DNA from: Batrachochytrium dendrobatidis JAM81
Taxonomy: Eukaryota > Chytridiomycota > Chytridiomycetes > Rhizophydiales
Length of the DNA stretch: 64,000 nt
NCBI RefSeq assembly: GCF_000203795.2
Contig: NW_006281099.1
Span: 2,111,774-2,175,773 of the forward strand
Direction of reading: 5' to 3'
Below, in pieces: positions 1 through 11,519 of the stretch. Every line of letters starts with the position of its first letter. Within the stretch, counting starts at the first letter, position 1. The notes below the pieces were generated by a model. The model saw nothing but the letters and a program-made list of their open reading frames with translations. It had not been told where the DNA came from and ran no database searches. A program made the position numbers and the translations under genes.

Positions 1-19
1 ATGGCCAAGAAACACTTAC

Positions 20-3000
20 AGGCGAGTTAAATTAACCAGTTTACCAATTTCTTTTGGAATCTGCCCATTCAAGCCACTACGATGTAATGCTCTAATGGAA
101 ACGCAACATTTGGCAAAATTACAATGCATCAATAAAAGTTTTGGTCAGCCTCGAGTAAGATCAGTAGAAAGTAGCCATTAGGCTTTAAATAGCAGCTACA
201 AAGTATAGACTCACAGTTCAGTAAGATCAGTCAAACGCAGCAGATTTGCATGGAGAGGGCGACTGATGTTACTCAATGGAAATCGACTGAAAATCATTCA
301 TTAGCTTAGTTACTTTCTGATAAAACTCAACCTCTCCTATCATAATCGAGTCTATCAAGAGTACAGTGAACACGTCTATTTCACAGCTTGGATATATACT
401 CACATGACACTTAAATGCCCATTCTCATGCCATTCCAATGACGGTTTGATCGAAAAGTTTTTGCATGTTGGATCCCACACATCAACAGCGTCACAAACTC
501 GATTAGCAAGTCTAGAGGCAGTGACACCATGCTTTTGGATCCAAAAAGGAAACGCTTGATTGAGGATCTGAAACTCGCGAGTATTTATAGCTGAAAGGGC
601 TGTCAATGAACCGGTACCAGACAAAGCCGACTGAACCGATGCCGTCGTTCCTTTAGGTGCTACACTTGATGAAGCAGTCTCTGCAGTCGAGACTGATTTT
701 CCAGATAAAGGTGCTGTAGTAGTGCATTCAACAGAGGACGATGTATGGGCAGGAACCTTGACTACAGTGGCATAGTTTAAGGGTGTTTTTAAAGCCAACC
801 CGCCTTCTTCTTTATACTTGTCAACAGCTCTTATTTCTTCCTGGTCAGTGTTGATATCTAAGACAAAAATAGGCGACTCAGCTTGAAAATAAAATACAGA
901 TTTAAAACTTGTTTAAACCAAAAACATTCAATGCAACCAAATTTCCTGAAAACAAACCAAAAATCTCATCGTACCTTTTATAGTGGTATCCGTATCATTA
1001 GACGAATGAATCAAAGGAGGGGAATGGCATACAAGGTTATTCTGGATAGCATCGTGTAGAAAAGACGACGAAGATGCTGGATAGGTAGAAAAAACATTGT
1101 CCTCGAAATTGGACGACAAAAAGGATACATTCTCCGAGTGCGATTTATAACGACGAACGCTCTCGATAGCTTCGTCGTGCATCGAAAGCTTGGAGATATC
1201 AGTGAGAGAATGGAATCTACCTCTTAGACCTGCTGTTCCTGAATGACCAAGAAGAGATGATGACTGAGCCGGTTGCTGAAATCCAGAACGGGATGTCGAG
1301 TATCTATTTGAAAAAGGAGCACTAACACTAGATAAACTAATTCGATTAAAAGAAGGAGACGATGCAGGCACCAATCTAGCAAAAGTGCTTAAAGTGCCCA
1401 AAGCGCCACTATTCAGATAACCTGCTGCTATCCAATCCAGATTCTGACAGATCCACTTGAAAGTAGGACGCATTAATGGGTCTTGAGTCCAACAACGCTG
1501 CATGACGTTCCAAATGGCATCGGGCACATTTACAGGGCGATAAGGCCTTTCACCATTGTTCATCCAGCCTTGAACTATATGCTCGTGAATTTGCTCGTAA
1601 AAAGGAACCAACCCTGTCTGTACTTCATAACAGGTCATCGCAAAGGAAAATACATCCAGAGAAGGAACAGGACTATAGTTGCGAACATACTGCTCAGGTG
1701 CCATCCATCGGATTGAATCTGGCGGCAGTGGAGTAAGTCTCTTGGGTGACGCAAGTCCAAAATTAGAGACCAAAACTTCGTCATGAAGGCCTATTTTGTA
1801 AGCATTACAAACACATCAACACGCGAAATGAGGCAGTCGAAACGGATCAGAAACAATCACTATTTTGACGACATGGCAAAAATAAAAGGTACCTATAAAG
1901 ATGTTCGCGGCTCTAAGATCGCCATGGACAATGGGCTGTGGCAATGAATGCAAGTATTTTACTCCGTTTGCTATTCCAACAATATACTCACTACGAGTGA
2001 CCACATCCATCATTGGGCTTCTTTCAAGAAGGGATGCCAAATTTGCATATGTGACAGGTGTTACTAATTGAGGGATATCAGAGTTTAGACACAAGCCAAA
2101 TAATTTTAAAATGTTTGGATGGTTTAGAGATTGCCATTGATCTGCCTCGCACTCTAATTGTGCAGCAGCTTCGCGGCTCTTGACGGGCAAAATGGTAGTT
2201 ACTTGGACTTCATGACCATTCCACACAGCTCTATACGTGGATGACAGCTGTTCTTTAGTGGTAGGAGAATCCGTGGCGGAAAACACTATTTTTTGAATAT
2301 CGTTACTACTAATAGACCATGAGTGATGCTCTGATAAGCCACGACCTGTAGATTGTTTAATACGATCAGCCAATGTGCAGAATTCTACACGCAGAGCACC
2401 TGCAACATCAAGTGGAAGTAGATCTAGATCAAACAAAGCCAGATCGTACAGAGTCTCCATACGTCTACAGACATGCATGTCAACCCAAGTCAAGATTGAA
2501 TAGTGAGAAATCAAATGATACAGTTAATAAAAGTGAAGACCAAGCAGATGAAATCAAGCCAAAATCAAGTAATGGACTGCATACTGATCTTCAATACGCT
2601 CGCTAGTCAAATAATATAGAACATTTGCCAGCTCCTCCAAATCAGTGCGAGACGCCATAGAAACAATGTGTGGTTCAAGATGTAGTGATAGATCCATAGA
2701 CTGTTGGAAAAGCACAAATTAATTTTAGCAATGATTAGTCAAGGACGGTATGGTTTGCCGATAAATCAACTTTAGTTTCAGAAAGCAGGTTAAAGGATAT
2801 AAATTGGGTACAAAAGATAAGCTTTTGATGAAAAGCAGTATAACACAGTGAATCCAAGATTCAACACACTGATGGCATGCAGACATTAGACAATGGCAAC
2901 ATCAGACTTACTTTGGAGAGAGTTAGCAGCACCTGATCAAAGATCTCGAGCTGTTCCGCCACAACACGGGCATTCAGGAATTGGCGTAGAGTGTTCTTGG

Positions 3001-3376
3001 TAGCATGAGATGAGAAGAAGAGTTGGACACTCGCAAGAAAGGCTGGCAAGCATTGCAAGGTTCTGTTTGTAGCAACCGAGTGGGAGCGGTGCTGATGCAG
3101 AGCAGTTAGAACTGCGGCTAATCTATTACAGAATGTTTGGAGTGCTCTAAAATTACTGCGGATGTCGGTCATTTCAGCAGTAATGGATCGCTTGATATGA
3201 GCAAAATCGTCGAGTTCAAAAGACATGGAATGAGCATCTGAAGAGCCATTCATGGTGGTGGCTATAGAAAGACTGTGTAAAAGAGAGTCCATAGTCTTTT
3301 GACTACTAGTAGGAGAAGCAAGGCTTGCAGTGCTAGCAAGAGTGACTCCAAGAGAACCCAGCATTGACGACAACAA
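20..3376 (-). CDS. LRR-containing protein pseudokinase (TKL-like), 3' end beyond window
   Basis: Seen: exons join in frame as complement(20..91, 215..286, 404..881, 975..1790, 1893..2464, 2585..2700, 2912..3376) and continue past base 1. The N-terminal ~190 residues are helical and of unknown type. A kinase-like domain follows with HGDLRAAN in place of HRDLKxxN, SNFGLA in place of DFG, and a clear WMAPEQ/DVFSFA/RPTF C-lobe. The beta-3 strand reads VTTILPVK, so the VAIK lysine is not obvious. After a Ser-rich linker the last two exons are exactly 72 bases and each encodes one plant-type LRR (for example GLNGQIPKEIGKLVNLTRL). Known: such kinases act in signalling. Inference: loss of the DFG aspartate makes catalysis doubtful, so this is probably a pseudokinase scaffold. 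The start is the first ATG after an in-frame stop. Exon 404..881 ends in a strong GTGAGTATAT donor, which supports continuation rather than the stop at 400. Confidence 0.78.
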
Positions 3377-3806
3377 TTGGTCTAGATAGACAGTCGGTGA
3401 TGCAGTAGATCGTGCACTATGTGGGAAGGTAAGAAACTAAACAGCAAGACAGTAGGGCCCAAATATCTAACCCAATGGTAACCCGTTGACAGTTGAAGGC
3501 AAGAACAGGAAGCTTGTCAAATTTGGATCAAGCAAAGCTGCTTTCTTTCTTTTGAAATGCGGGTCTGACTGGCTGCAGTCAGAATGGATAGGAATGAGAT
3601 CGTCAGTGTCTTTAAAGTCTGCAGTTGTATATCACCTACAAGTATTCACTGCAAACTCTAGTGTAGGATCGACCGTCTGTAGTTCAAAGTAGAAGCAGGG
3701 TCAAGGGTCGCTGGGTGGAATAAGCAATTCACATGGAATGCAACGTTATGCCGTAAGGGACCGGAATAGGGAACTTGGTTGTGGATGAATACTTTATCTG
3801 ACAGTA
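3377..3806. other. Divergent intergenic region
   Basis: This 430-base space separates the divergently transcribed pseudokinase and ankyrin genes and must contain both promoters. A 68-codon open frame at 3486-3692 has no recognisable feature. No other gene or repeat was seen. Confidence 0.4.
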
Positions 3807-5492
3807 TTGACGATCATGATTCTATCCTTGATAGCCATTGCTGCCATTGCTGCTCATCGAAAAGCTAGACAGTCTGTTCATGTTGCTACTAGCAATCCTA
3901 TTGAATCTCATTGGGATGCTCTCCCACTCATTGTTCGAGACAGAATACTGCTGTTTGCAGGACCATTGACTCTATTCCTGAATGGAAGACTGCCATCATG
4001 CGAAGAGAACCCATTACAGGCAAATGCCATTGCCCGATCGGTATGGCAGGATGCATTCTCACTTGAGTGGGTGGGTGATTATGATCTACTGCCAGACACT
4101 CGGTGGTCTATGGAGTCACTGCAGGCAGACCTGCTGTTAGTCAAGAGCAGACAGACTTACTGTTGCTTACTAAAGATATTCCCAACAGCTCTCCATTCAT
4201 TGCTGTTGGATGTGCCCATGAGGCTTCTATGGTTGGATTTGCTGGATCTGTCCGATACATCCACCACCGGCCACGACTCTCCTCTGTACACGACTTCTCT
4301 GAGTGCTGCTTCCAATGGCCGCTTGAAGCTACTTGAGCACCTGTTCACTACTGCAATCGCCAACCATGACTGCAGTCCATCGCAACCATCAACTCTACTG
4401 TCCATTGATCACTTCAAGGCTGCTGCTGCGTCCAATCACACAGACACTCTTGCGTTTCTATACAGCATCGACTCCACAATTGCAGACCCATCACTCATAC
4501 TGGCTCATGCTTCCTGTTACGGATCTCTTGATGTCACCCAATGGATTAGTGAAAAGTACTCGGTAGACTACTCGCTGGCAATGACTAATGCTGCCCGACA
4601 CGGACAGCTATCTGTTGTCCGTTGGCTGCACTCTCAGTCATCAACCACTATAAGCATGGCAATTATCACTCAAGCCATAGACATTGCTGCTCAGGTCGGA
4701 CACTTGGATATTATTCAGTTTTTATTCCTTAATTACCCAGGCTCTACATGCACTTCTGCTGCTACAGATGCTGCTGCATCCAATGGATTCTTGGATATTG
4801 TCATCTTTCTTCACTCAAACTTCCCCAATGTTACGTTTACCACACTAGCAATGGATGGTGCTGCCGCTAATGGTCACATTGATATTGTCAAATTTTTACA
4901 CAAACACAGAGCCGATATTGCATGCACAACTCATGCTATGGATGCTGCTGCTGCTTTGGGGCGGCTCGATCTGGTTCAATTTTTGCATGAAAATCGCTTC
5001 GAAGGATGCACTCCCGCCGCAATGGATGCTGCTGCTGGTGCAAACCACGTTTCTATGCTGCAATGGCTTCACGATAATCGATCTGAAGGTTGCACAACTC
5101 ACGCTATGGAGTTTGCTGCTGCATCGGGTTCCATTGAAGCTTTGGAATGGCTACAGTCAAATCGCTTGGAGGGATGCACCACTCGCACCATGGATCATGC
5201 TGCTAGCACTGGCCAATTGAGTGCGGTACATTGGTTGCATGAGTTTCGTACAGAAGGCTGTACTACTGATGCAATTGACAATGCTGCTCGTGGCGGTTAT
5301 ATTGATATCGTAAGATTTTTGGTCGAACACCGATCTGAAGGTTTCACTCTCACTGCTCTCGAAGCCATCCCTGACCAAGTACCTGATATCCCTACTCTCT
5401 TGAGTGACTATATTCATTTATGTAAAGACTTGGTCAACAATGATCATGCTATCCAAGCAGCAGAAACAAATTCACATTTGATACAGATTTAA
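3807..5492 (+). CDS. Ankyrin-repeat protein, chytrid/oomycete style
   Basis: A single 561-residue frame without introns. It opens with a hydrophobic stretch (residues 1-16, MTIMILSLIAIAAIAA) that could be a signal anchor. An F-box-like segment follows (DALPLIVRDRILLFAGPL, about 35-55). From about residue 190 to 520 come about eleven ankyrin-like units of 26-33 residues with the pattern AMDAAAxxGxLDxVxFLHxxRxEGCT. The last five units are the most alike. Known: this repeat style is common in chytrids, oomycetes and giant viruses, and F-box plus ankyrin proteins often select ubiquitylation targets. Inference: a protein-binding scaffold; the partner cannot be named. The start at 3807 is the first ATG of the frame. 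Intronless structure is unusual among these neighbours and may reflect recent duplication. Confidence 0.85.
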   Translation: MTIMILSLIAIAAIAAHRKARQSVHVATSNPIESHWDALPLIVRDRILLFAGPLTLFLNGRLPSCEENPLQANAIARSVWQDAFSLEWVGDYDLLPDTRWSMESLQADLLLVKSRQTYCCLLKIFPTALHSLLLDVPMRLLWLDLLDLSDTSTTGHDSPLYTTSLSAASNGRLKLLEHLFTTAIANHDCSPSQPSTLLSIDHFKAAAASNHTDTLAFLYSIDSTIADPSLILAHASCYGSLDVTQWISEKYSVDYSLAMTNAARHGQLSVVRWLHSQSSTTISMAIITQAIDIAAQVGHLDIIQFLFLNYPGSTCTSAATDAAASNGFLDIVIFLHSNFPNVTFTTLAMDGAAANGHIDIVKFLHKHRADIACTTHAMDAAAALGRLDLVQFLHENRFEGCTPAAMDAAAGANHVSMLQWLHDNRSEGCTTHAMEFAAASGSIEALEWLQSNRLEGCTTRTMDHAASTGQLSAVHWLHEFRTEGCTTDAIDNAARGGYIDIVRFLVEHRSEGFTLTALEAIPDQVPDIPTLLSDYIHLCKDLVNNDHAIQAAETNSHLIQI

Positions 5493-5866
5493 ATTTTGGC
5501 CTAGACCAACACTGCTGTTTGCTTTACTAGATTGTATTTGCTTCATCCTATACAACCATATAGTGTTTGTGTGGGTTCAGATTCACACATTCTGACTCTT
5601 GAAAATGTTTACTAGACACTGTTCATATCAAAGTATCAGATGAGCCATTTTAAAATCGGTATTTTATTTTGCTGAAATAAATCATTTATTTTGAATTGTA
5701 TAATTCTTGCAAGATTAAATGTACTTTTAGAACACTTGAAAGACATGGCATGTATTGTTTTTTCCAATTCGTCTATATGTATCGTTGATAAGACTAGACA
5801 TGTTGATTTGGCACAATTTGAAAGATGTATTGTGTACAGCCATTTCAATAAAAGCTTAAAACACGT
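5493..5866. other. Convergent intergenic region
   Basis: AT-rich space between the convergent ankyrin and DEK-like genes, presumably both 3' UTRs. Only short overlapping frames are present, and I see no gene or repeat here. Confidence 0.4.
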
Positions 5867-8212
5867 TCAAGTTGCAAAAGTGGTTTTTTCAAAACCCACT
5901 TTGATAGGTGCTGGCATGCTATCTGACTCTTGGGGATCAGTGAGACACGACTGTGACTGTTCAGCAGAATGAATATCGGTAAATACAGAACATTCAATTC
6001 CCTCATCCAATTGCTTATCGGCCATAATGGGCTCAGATACAATGCAATTTTCCTTGATTTCAACCATCATTGGATTCGTACACAAGTCAATGTCAGTTCT
6101 TGCTTTCAATCTTGGTAAAAGGCAGTCTATTTACCTCCTTGCTCAAAATAACTGTATCCAAAGTTTCTGGTGCCTTATCCTGATCAGGACTCTGAATTGG
6201 CCGACTCTTGACCAAAATCTTTCTATATGATTTTGATCTTGGCATGTTGTCAATTCGATCAAGCTGTTCTTTTGTGCGTTTCCTTTTAAATCTGAGCAGC
6301 TGCTTGCATGATTCAGGCAAATATTCCTCTTCGTCACTTGAATGGCCTTGCTTTGATTTTTTTTGTCGGGGTTTCTGTAAATATCACATATCGAGTTTAT
6401 GACAGTCATCAAGTTAATGTCATTTAAGATTACGGGTTAAAAATCTCTGCCACTTGCATTGATTTAAAAAATACATACAATCATGGGCTTTTCCCTGCCA
6501 ATTGGTCTGGCCACTACTTTCTGTGCAGGTTTGGGTAATACTCGAAACATAATAGCCCATAACAAAACACGATTCTATCAAATACAAAATAAATAAGCAC
6601 TGGGTGATCTAACTAGTCAAGAGTATATGTCCAATTTGGCAACAATACTACTCACATGTACTATGATTGGATTAGATAGGATATGAAGCATAAGCTCAAC
6701 TAAAATAGGTTTCTTGCATCGAATATTCACTGTCAACATATCGGAAAGAATATATAAGCCTTCTAGTGTCCACTCATCCAAACGCTCTTCCATGGAATTG
6801 ACAATATTCTAGCATCATTTATAAATACATGGAAATCCAAGGGAGTCATGTCACACATGCATTCCATGCATAGAATAAATTAGTAGAGTGCATAAACTGC
6901 CATATCAGTACTAGGTAACTTACATTATCGGATACATCAAATCCACTATATTCCAGAATCTCTTGATAATACGTTGTGACAACCTTGGTATTACAATACA
7001 CTGCATTAGATCAACTTGCAGCAAGCAATAAACTGATAAAAAACTAGTTAAAATTCAAAACTGAAACGGCTATACACACCGGCGTGGACCCATGGAGTAG
7101 GTGATGTAAATTTCGAATAAATACTTGACATGATATTACGGAATTTAGATTCTGCACAACTGGATAGTAAAATTGCATATAAAAATGAGTCGAATGTAAA
7201 TATATTCAATGATATACAATTTAAGCTTCTTACACGTGCTAATATCGCCCAGCATCCATACTTTTGGTTGCTGTATTATAGTTCAAACAAAACAATAAGC
7301 AGTTGAAATGATATCCATCAAGGTACTTGTCAAAAATCATGAACATACCTGGAGCAGTTTCCCCTGAGACCGTTTTGACGCTACTGTTTTTGTAGCTGTT
7401 GCAATAGAAGCAGAATCTGGTTTATTTGGCTGTTTTTGGTCAGAAGTGATTGATTCTGAGTCGGATAATTTTGAATCAGTCGCCTGGATTGCTTTTAAAC
7501 CTTTTTTAGCAGTCGTCCTACCTAGTCTTTTTTTGACTGTTAATATCTTATAAGCTGGACCAGACTGTTTAAATGAATTTGTCGCAGAGTTTATCAGATC
7601 TGGAGTTGAATCAAGCTGGTTTGGGGGATATTTATGCTTTGATCTGTAGATATTTTTCTTTTTTGCTGCAGGCTTTGGGAAGTTTTTTGTTGGGATATCT
7701 TTTAATACTGATCCATTGCAAGAAAGACTATTATCTACAATGAAATCTACTGGATCAGCATGTGTTGAAACCACGGCTGCTACTGGTTTGGATTCTAATA
7801 ATGGTGCTGCTAGATCCTGAGCATGCACAAACGAGTCCAAAGTTTTTTCAGGCTCCAGGTGTTCTGGTTGTCGAATGGTAAGAGTATCAGTAGTAGTTTT
7901 CAATTGAGTTGCCTGGGTAAAGTCTGATGCTGGAATTGCACAAGCTGTTTGGGAAGCTTCTTCTGTAGATATAGTTGTATATTGAAATACTGAAGACGAT
8001 GCTGATACTAATAAGGGCTCACTCATCCCATTATAAGACATGTGTCCATCATAAACAAGCGAACTAGCTTTTGCTACATATCCTTCCAGCATGGTCGTCT
8101 CTTCCATAAAGGTTTCAAGGAATGTTGTAGGATTATGGACTACAGGTGGTGAATCTGTGCACATATCGTAGTTATACGAACATGTTTCATTAGCCTGATC
8201 CTCATTATCCAT
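5867..8212 (-). CDS. DEK-like chromatin protein (multi-exon)
   Basis: Exon 1 (7349-8212, about 288 codons) is acidic/Ser-rich and then basic (KKKNIYRSKHKYPP), typical of a disordered nuclear tail. Four short exons between 7285 and 6660 join in frame to give LGDIST, then a helical block with ILEYSGFDVSDN, then MEERLDEWTLEGLYILSDML and ending ELMLHILSNPI. Known: DEK domains have the same order (LGDI, then a segment ending FSGF, then a KxxLxxLCDxLD helix, then LxFLxxP). A conserved segment MFRVLPKPAQKVVARP and a basic, Lys-rich C-terminal region follow (about 6370-5867). Inference: a nuclear DNA-binding chromatin architectural protein. The join into the last exon (near 6110) was not resolved in frame, so the C-terminus is uncertain. 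The 7349 splice and the ATG at 8212 are well supported. Confidence 0.6.
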
Positions 8213-8489
8213 CACGATAATCTAGTGTCGACAAAAACCAATAATGCTAATTGACAATTGCTGAGTAGCAAGTCCAAGTTTCACTGGAGCATCATTATAA
8301 AGAAATTTTGGAAATTTTGGACCAAATAATCAAAAATGGATCCGAGTTGATTTCGGGTCGGTGCTAGACATAAGAAACAGCCATTTCGCATGATATACTT
8401 ATCTAATTGGTGAATTAAAAAATGGTCACAGCTTGAAATATCTGATCAATTTAAACCCTTGACTCAAAGTAAAGCTTTATTATAGTCAT

Positions 8490-9461
8490 TTACAGTGCCT
8501 TGTAGAAGTTTACAATCGCATCCATCAGCATGTCAGGGGTTGGCCGTGTGGCAACGGCAGATACACAAAGTCCAACAGAACACGCATGATCAGCAGTAGT
8601 TTTACCTATACAAGCAATATGAACATGTGGTATACGATGCATTGCAATCAGTCCGTGTTGCAATACAACATCGATCCCAGATGGACTGAAAAATACTAGC
8701 CAGATCTCTCGAAGGTCAAAATCTGGTCTCTTGACGGATGCAATATTTGAAAACAAGTCCGAGACGTGATACTCCAAATGCTCAAGGACATCTTCGCGAC
8801 CTTTCATCTCATACACCTTGATGCACTGAAGCGGGATTAGAGCACTTTGTAGTTGTACAGACAATACGTCTCTGGTTTTATCTCCAACAAAAAATGTCCA
8901 AGGTCGAGTGCAAGCTTTCTGGACATTTTCTAGAGATCCGTGCATTGTTACTAAATCCGATACTATAAGTTTGGCCAGCTCTGCTGCATTTCCAGTAGAT
9001 TCGCCTATTGGATGAAACCCAATGGATCGCAAAGGAATGCTTGTTGATGCTCCTACTGAATAGACTGGCATTTTAAACCACTCAGGGTCTATATAATCAG
9101 TTTAATAAAATACAGATTAAACGTAAACACATGTCATTAAAGGAAATTGAATCAATCCATCTTACTCATGTCTATGATGTCAACTTTTACCGAGTGATAT
9201 CGAGGCAGTTTGTAAGTAGTGACAAACAGCCAATGCAGCATTTTTGCTAGTGAAAATTAACCCCATTGTAGATGCTGGATTCTTGAGTACACTGGCCAAG
9301 CTGCAAGTATTACAAAACGATGACTGTAGCACTGGTACAAAAAAACACTGAAATCCATGGTTAGAAAAGGCAATCTGGTATGGATCGATGGTTAGGTTGC
9401 TGGATTGAATAGCAGTGTTTTGTGATGCAGTATCTTTGAATAACACAGCAAGTCTCTGCAT
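8490..9461 (-). CDS. HEM4: Uroporphyrinogen-III synthase
   Basis: Two exons, complement(8490..9088, 9191..9461), join in frame to 289 residues, close to the usual 250-290 for the family. The enzyme closes hydroxymethylbilane to uroporphyrinogen III with inversion of ring D, the fourth step of haem synthesis, in the cytosol. Seen: the N-terminal half has the GLIFTSKNAALAV segment (family pattern xxFTSxNAV). The second half has PVYSVGAST near the hinge and VFFSPSGIDVVL (family pattern xFxSPSxV). A C-terminal IGKTTADHA motif is followed by TPDMLMDAI. Sequence conservation is low across this family, but this set and order of motifs is distinctive. The gene lies upstream of the DEK-like gene on the same strand with a 277-base gap. 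Confidence 0.85.
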
Positions 9462-10297
9462 GATATTTGGAGTTGAATTTGATGATTCTAAAGCTTATTT
9501 TTGAAACTATTAGTGCAGCAGTAGCTATGATGTGATGTCGGATTGAATGTAACTCGCAAAGTTTACTCGTCTTTGTGATCATTTTTGTATGAAAAACAAA
9601 TGTTTACATCTCTATCCGACACATTTACATCCTTGACACTTGCTCAATCTTCTTTGTACAAACCAAACATTACGATGTTAAGTGATTGACATGGGAACAA
9701 CATCTGCATTACCGAGACATGCAATCTTATTTTCTTTGACTAGATCGCAAACATATCCGAGTTTTTAGGATACAGAATGAGTTTATATAAACTCTATAGG
9801 TGGAGCGTCAAAGCCCTTGTGTCAGAGCAAAATCAATACCAAGCTCAGCAAGTAGCTGTTGTTGCACGAAACAGAGCAAGTTTTATATTTAATCAAGAGA
9901 TCAGCAGACAATCTACTGATATTTACCAAAAAAAACACTACCAAACCCGATTATACATAAAAGTGTGATTGAATGAATTATATGCAAGTACCGTCCCAAA
10001 TACAACACTGATGATGATGGCTGCTGGTATTTTTCATACATCTTTCCATTCTCATGCCCTTTGTTACTAACTGCGAAAATTTCAAACTTGTGATTTGGGG
10101 AAATCAGTCTTGGGTAAATCTGTCATGGCTTCTCATCCAGACTCATGGAATGTGTGTTAAAGCTTACCATTCTGCACCTGCAATCAACAATAAAAACAAA
10201 GTATTGCAATACAACACTAGTACTGCTGCTCTCTTGAGTGGTTTCAGAGACCCAACTATTTGTAGAAAATTCTTTCACCATTACTAAAAAACACGCA
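9462..10297. other. Intergenic space with repeat remnant
   Basis: Left of about 9850 I see no gene. A plus-strand frame at 9777-9968 reads into the NIDGINQ-family repeat (ISRQSTD...) and is probably repeat-derived. Confidence 0.4.
9850..10078 (+). repeat. Partial copy of the NIDGINQ repeat family
   Basis: Aligns by eye, in opposite orientation, to the last half of the copies at 38753 and 41906. Shared landmarks are the ISRQSTD coding segment and the right end, here CATTCTCATGCCCTTTGTTACTAACTGCG, written in pieces CATTCTCATGCCCTTTGT and TACTAACTGCG. Diverged and internally truncated. Confidence 0.6.
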
Positions 10298-10588
10298 ATG
10301 GATTATTGGACCAATATTGAAAAACATGTCCGATTGGATGCTGAGCCTATGCAGGACATGATGCCCATCAACTTGCATTCGTCCGAGTCTTTGGTTGCTG
10401 ATGAGGTCAACACTCAGTTAAGAACGTAAGTAAATATCTCGGGATATCGTATGATTGTACACTCTAGGCAGTGGTTGGTGCACACCTCGTTGGCTTATAC
10501 GGCAACTTGTCTTACGGCAGGTTGCCGCACTGGTGTATCGCCTGCTGTAGACATTTTTGCTTTGTATAGTTCATGTTTGGAAAGATGA
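10298..10588 (+). CDS. Small hypothetical protein, two exons
   Basis: Exon 10298..10425 ends in a GTAAGTAAAT donor and joins in frame to exon 10468..10588 (after ACTCTAG), giving about 82 residues beginning MDYWTNIEKHVRL. The C-terminal half has a mildly hydrophobic Cys-containing stretch (HTSLAYTATCLTAGCRTG). No family recognised. It lies just downstream of a repeat copy, and in-frame codons run upstream without an ATG, so a further 5' exon is possible. The clean splice join in frame is the main support. Confidence 0.35.
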
Positions 10589-10893
10589 TCTAGGAGAGTA
10601 CTTTGAGCAGCAATACCAGTGTGAACCAAGTATTATTTCCCTGGCCTTGCGCCGTTCAAGCGCTAGTTGTTTTTTGAGCTTGTTTAGCTGCTTCATCTTG
10701 CCTATCAAGCAAGGAGGGAAGCATGAAAGATAGACTTGCCACTCTGCTTTCATTTATAATGATGCATCATATGTATTGGCTTTTCTATCAACTATGCATG
10801 GATGCTCTCTAGGCTTTTCTCGTATTTTGCATTGTTGCTAACAATATGCCGCTTGATGTCTCATGTTATTACACCAATTTACATGTCTTTAGT

Positions 10894-11207
10894 ATGGGAA
10901 TGCGAGTTCGCAAAGGTATGGATTCGATATGTGTACACAAGCATTTGGTTAGAGTTAAATCTGCAATCCTATATTGCATGTATTAAACCATCCCAATCTC
11001 TAACAAATTTGTCATCTTTTTATACTAGTTATTGCCGGTGGGTACCAGATTACCAAGAAGCCAACGATGCCCATCTATACTCATGAACAGGGACATCAGG
11101 TACTGCCAGTGAACATTCAGCCAACCATCGCGCAGCGTGTCGATCTGGCTGCTGCGAATGACAAGCGCCAGCGCAACCTTGACGAGTTTTTTACCAGGAA
11201 ACAATAA
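10894..11207 (+). CDS. Short PIP-box protein, candidate PCNA-binding regulator
   Basis: Two exons, 10894..10915 and 11029..11207, join in frame to 66 residues. The N-terminus is basic (MGMRVRKVIAGGY). The extreme C-terminus reads QRNLDEFF, a canonical PCNA-interacting peptide (Qxxhxxaa), followed by TRKQ and stop. Known: PIP-boxes dock proteins on the PCNA clamp at replication forks; small disordered fungal proteins that combine a basic N-terminal motif with a PIP-box include ribonucleotide-reductase inhibitors of the Spd1 type. Inference: a nuclear PCNA partner; assignment to the Spd1 class is a guess. The ATG sits right after a possible acceptor (CTTTAG), so this could also be the 3' end of a longer gene. 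Confidence 0.5.
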
Positions 11208-11519
11208 AGTTGTCCAACTGTCGATGACACTCGGATACTTTTGCCTGCAGAGTTGCTATTTCCTTATGGATTTCTTCTGTGTAGCTACTTTGATCCGTTT
11301 CGTTTACTATGGGCATAGTTTAGTCAAGGAGCTGGTTTGATGCCAATATCATTTTACTGTTCATTTTCAATTCAAACCATCAGCCATTCTAAAATTTTCG
11401 TATGTTGAATAAAATACGATTCATGGATTCTTGTTTGTACTTGTGTGCGAGTTAGACTAGAGTGAGATATTAAACTTGACCAAGATGGATTGCATCAGTG
11501 AAGGATAGAAGCCTGCATT
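11208..11519. other. Convergent intergenic region
   Basis: Space between the PIP-box gene and the Yvh1-like zinc-domain gene, which converge. Nothing recognisable; presumably 3' UTRs. Confidence 0.4.

Noticed and set aside
3486..3692. 68-codon frame between two divergent genes
   Set aside because: No conserved motif or splice support; lies in a probable promoter region.
4855..5220. 121-codon frame inside the ankyrin gene
   Set aside because: Out-of-frame shadow of the ankyrin repeats.
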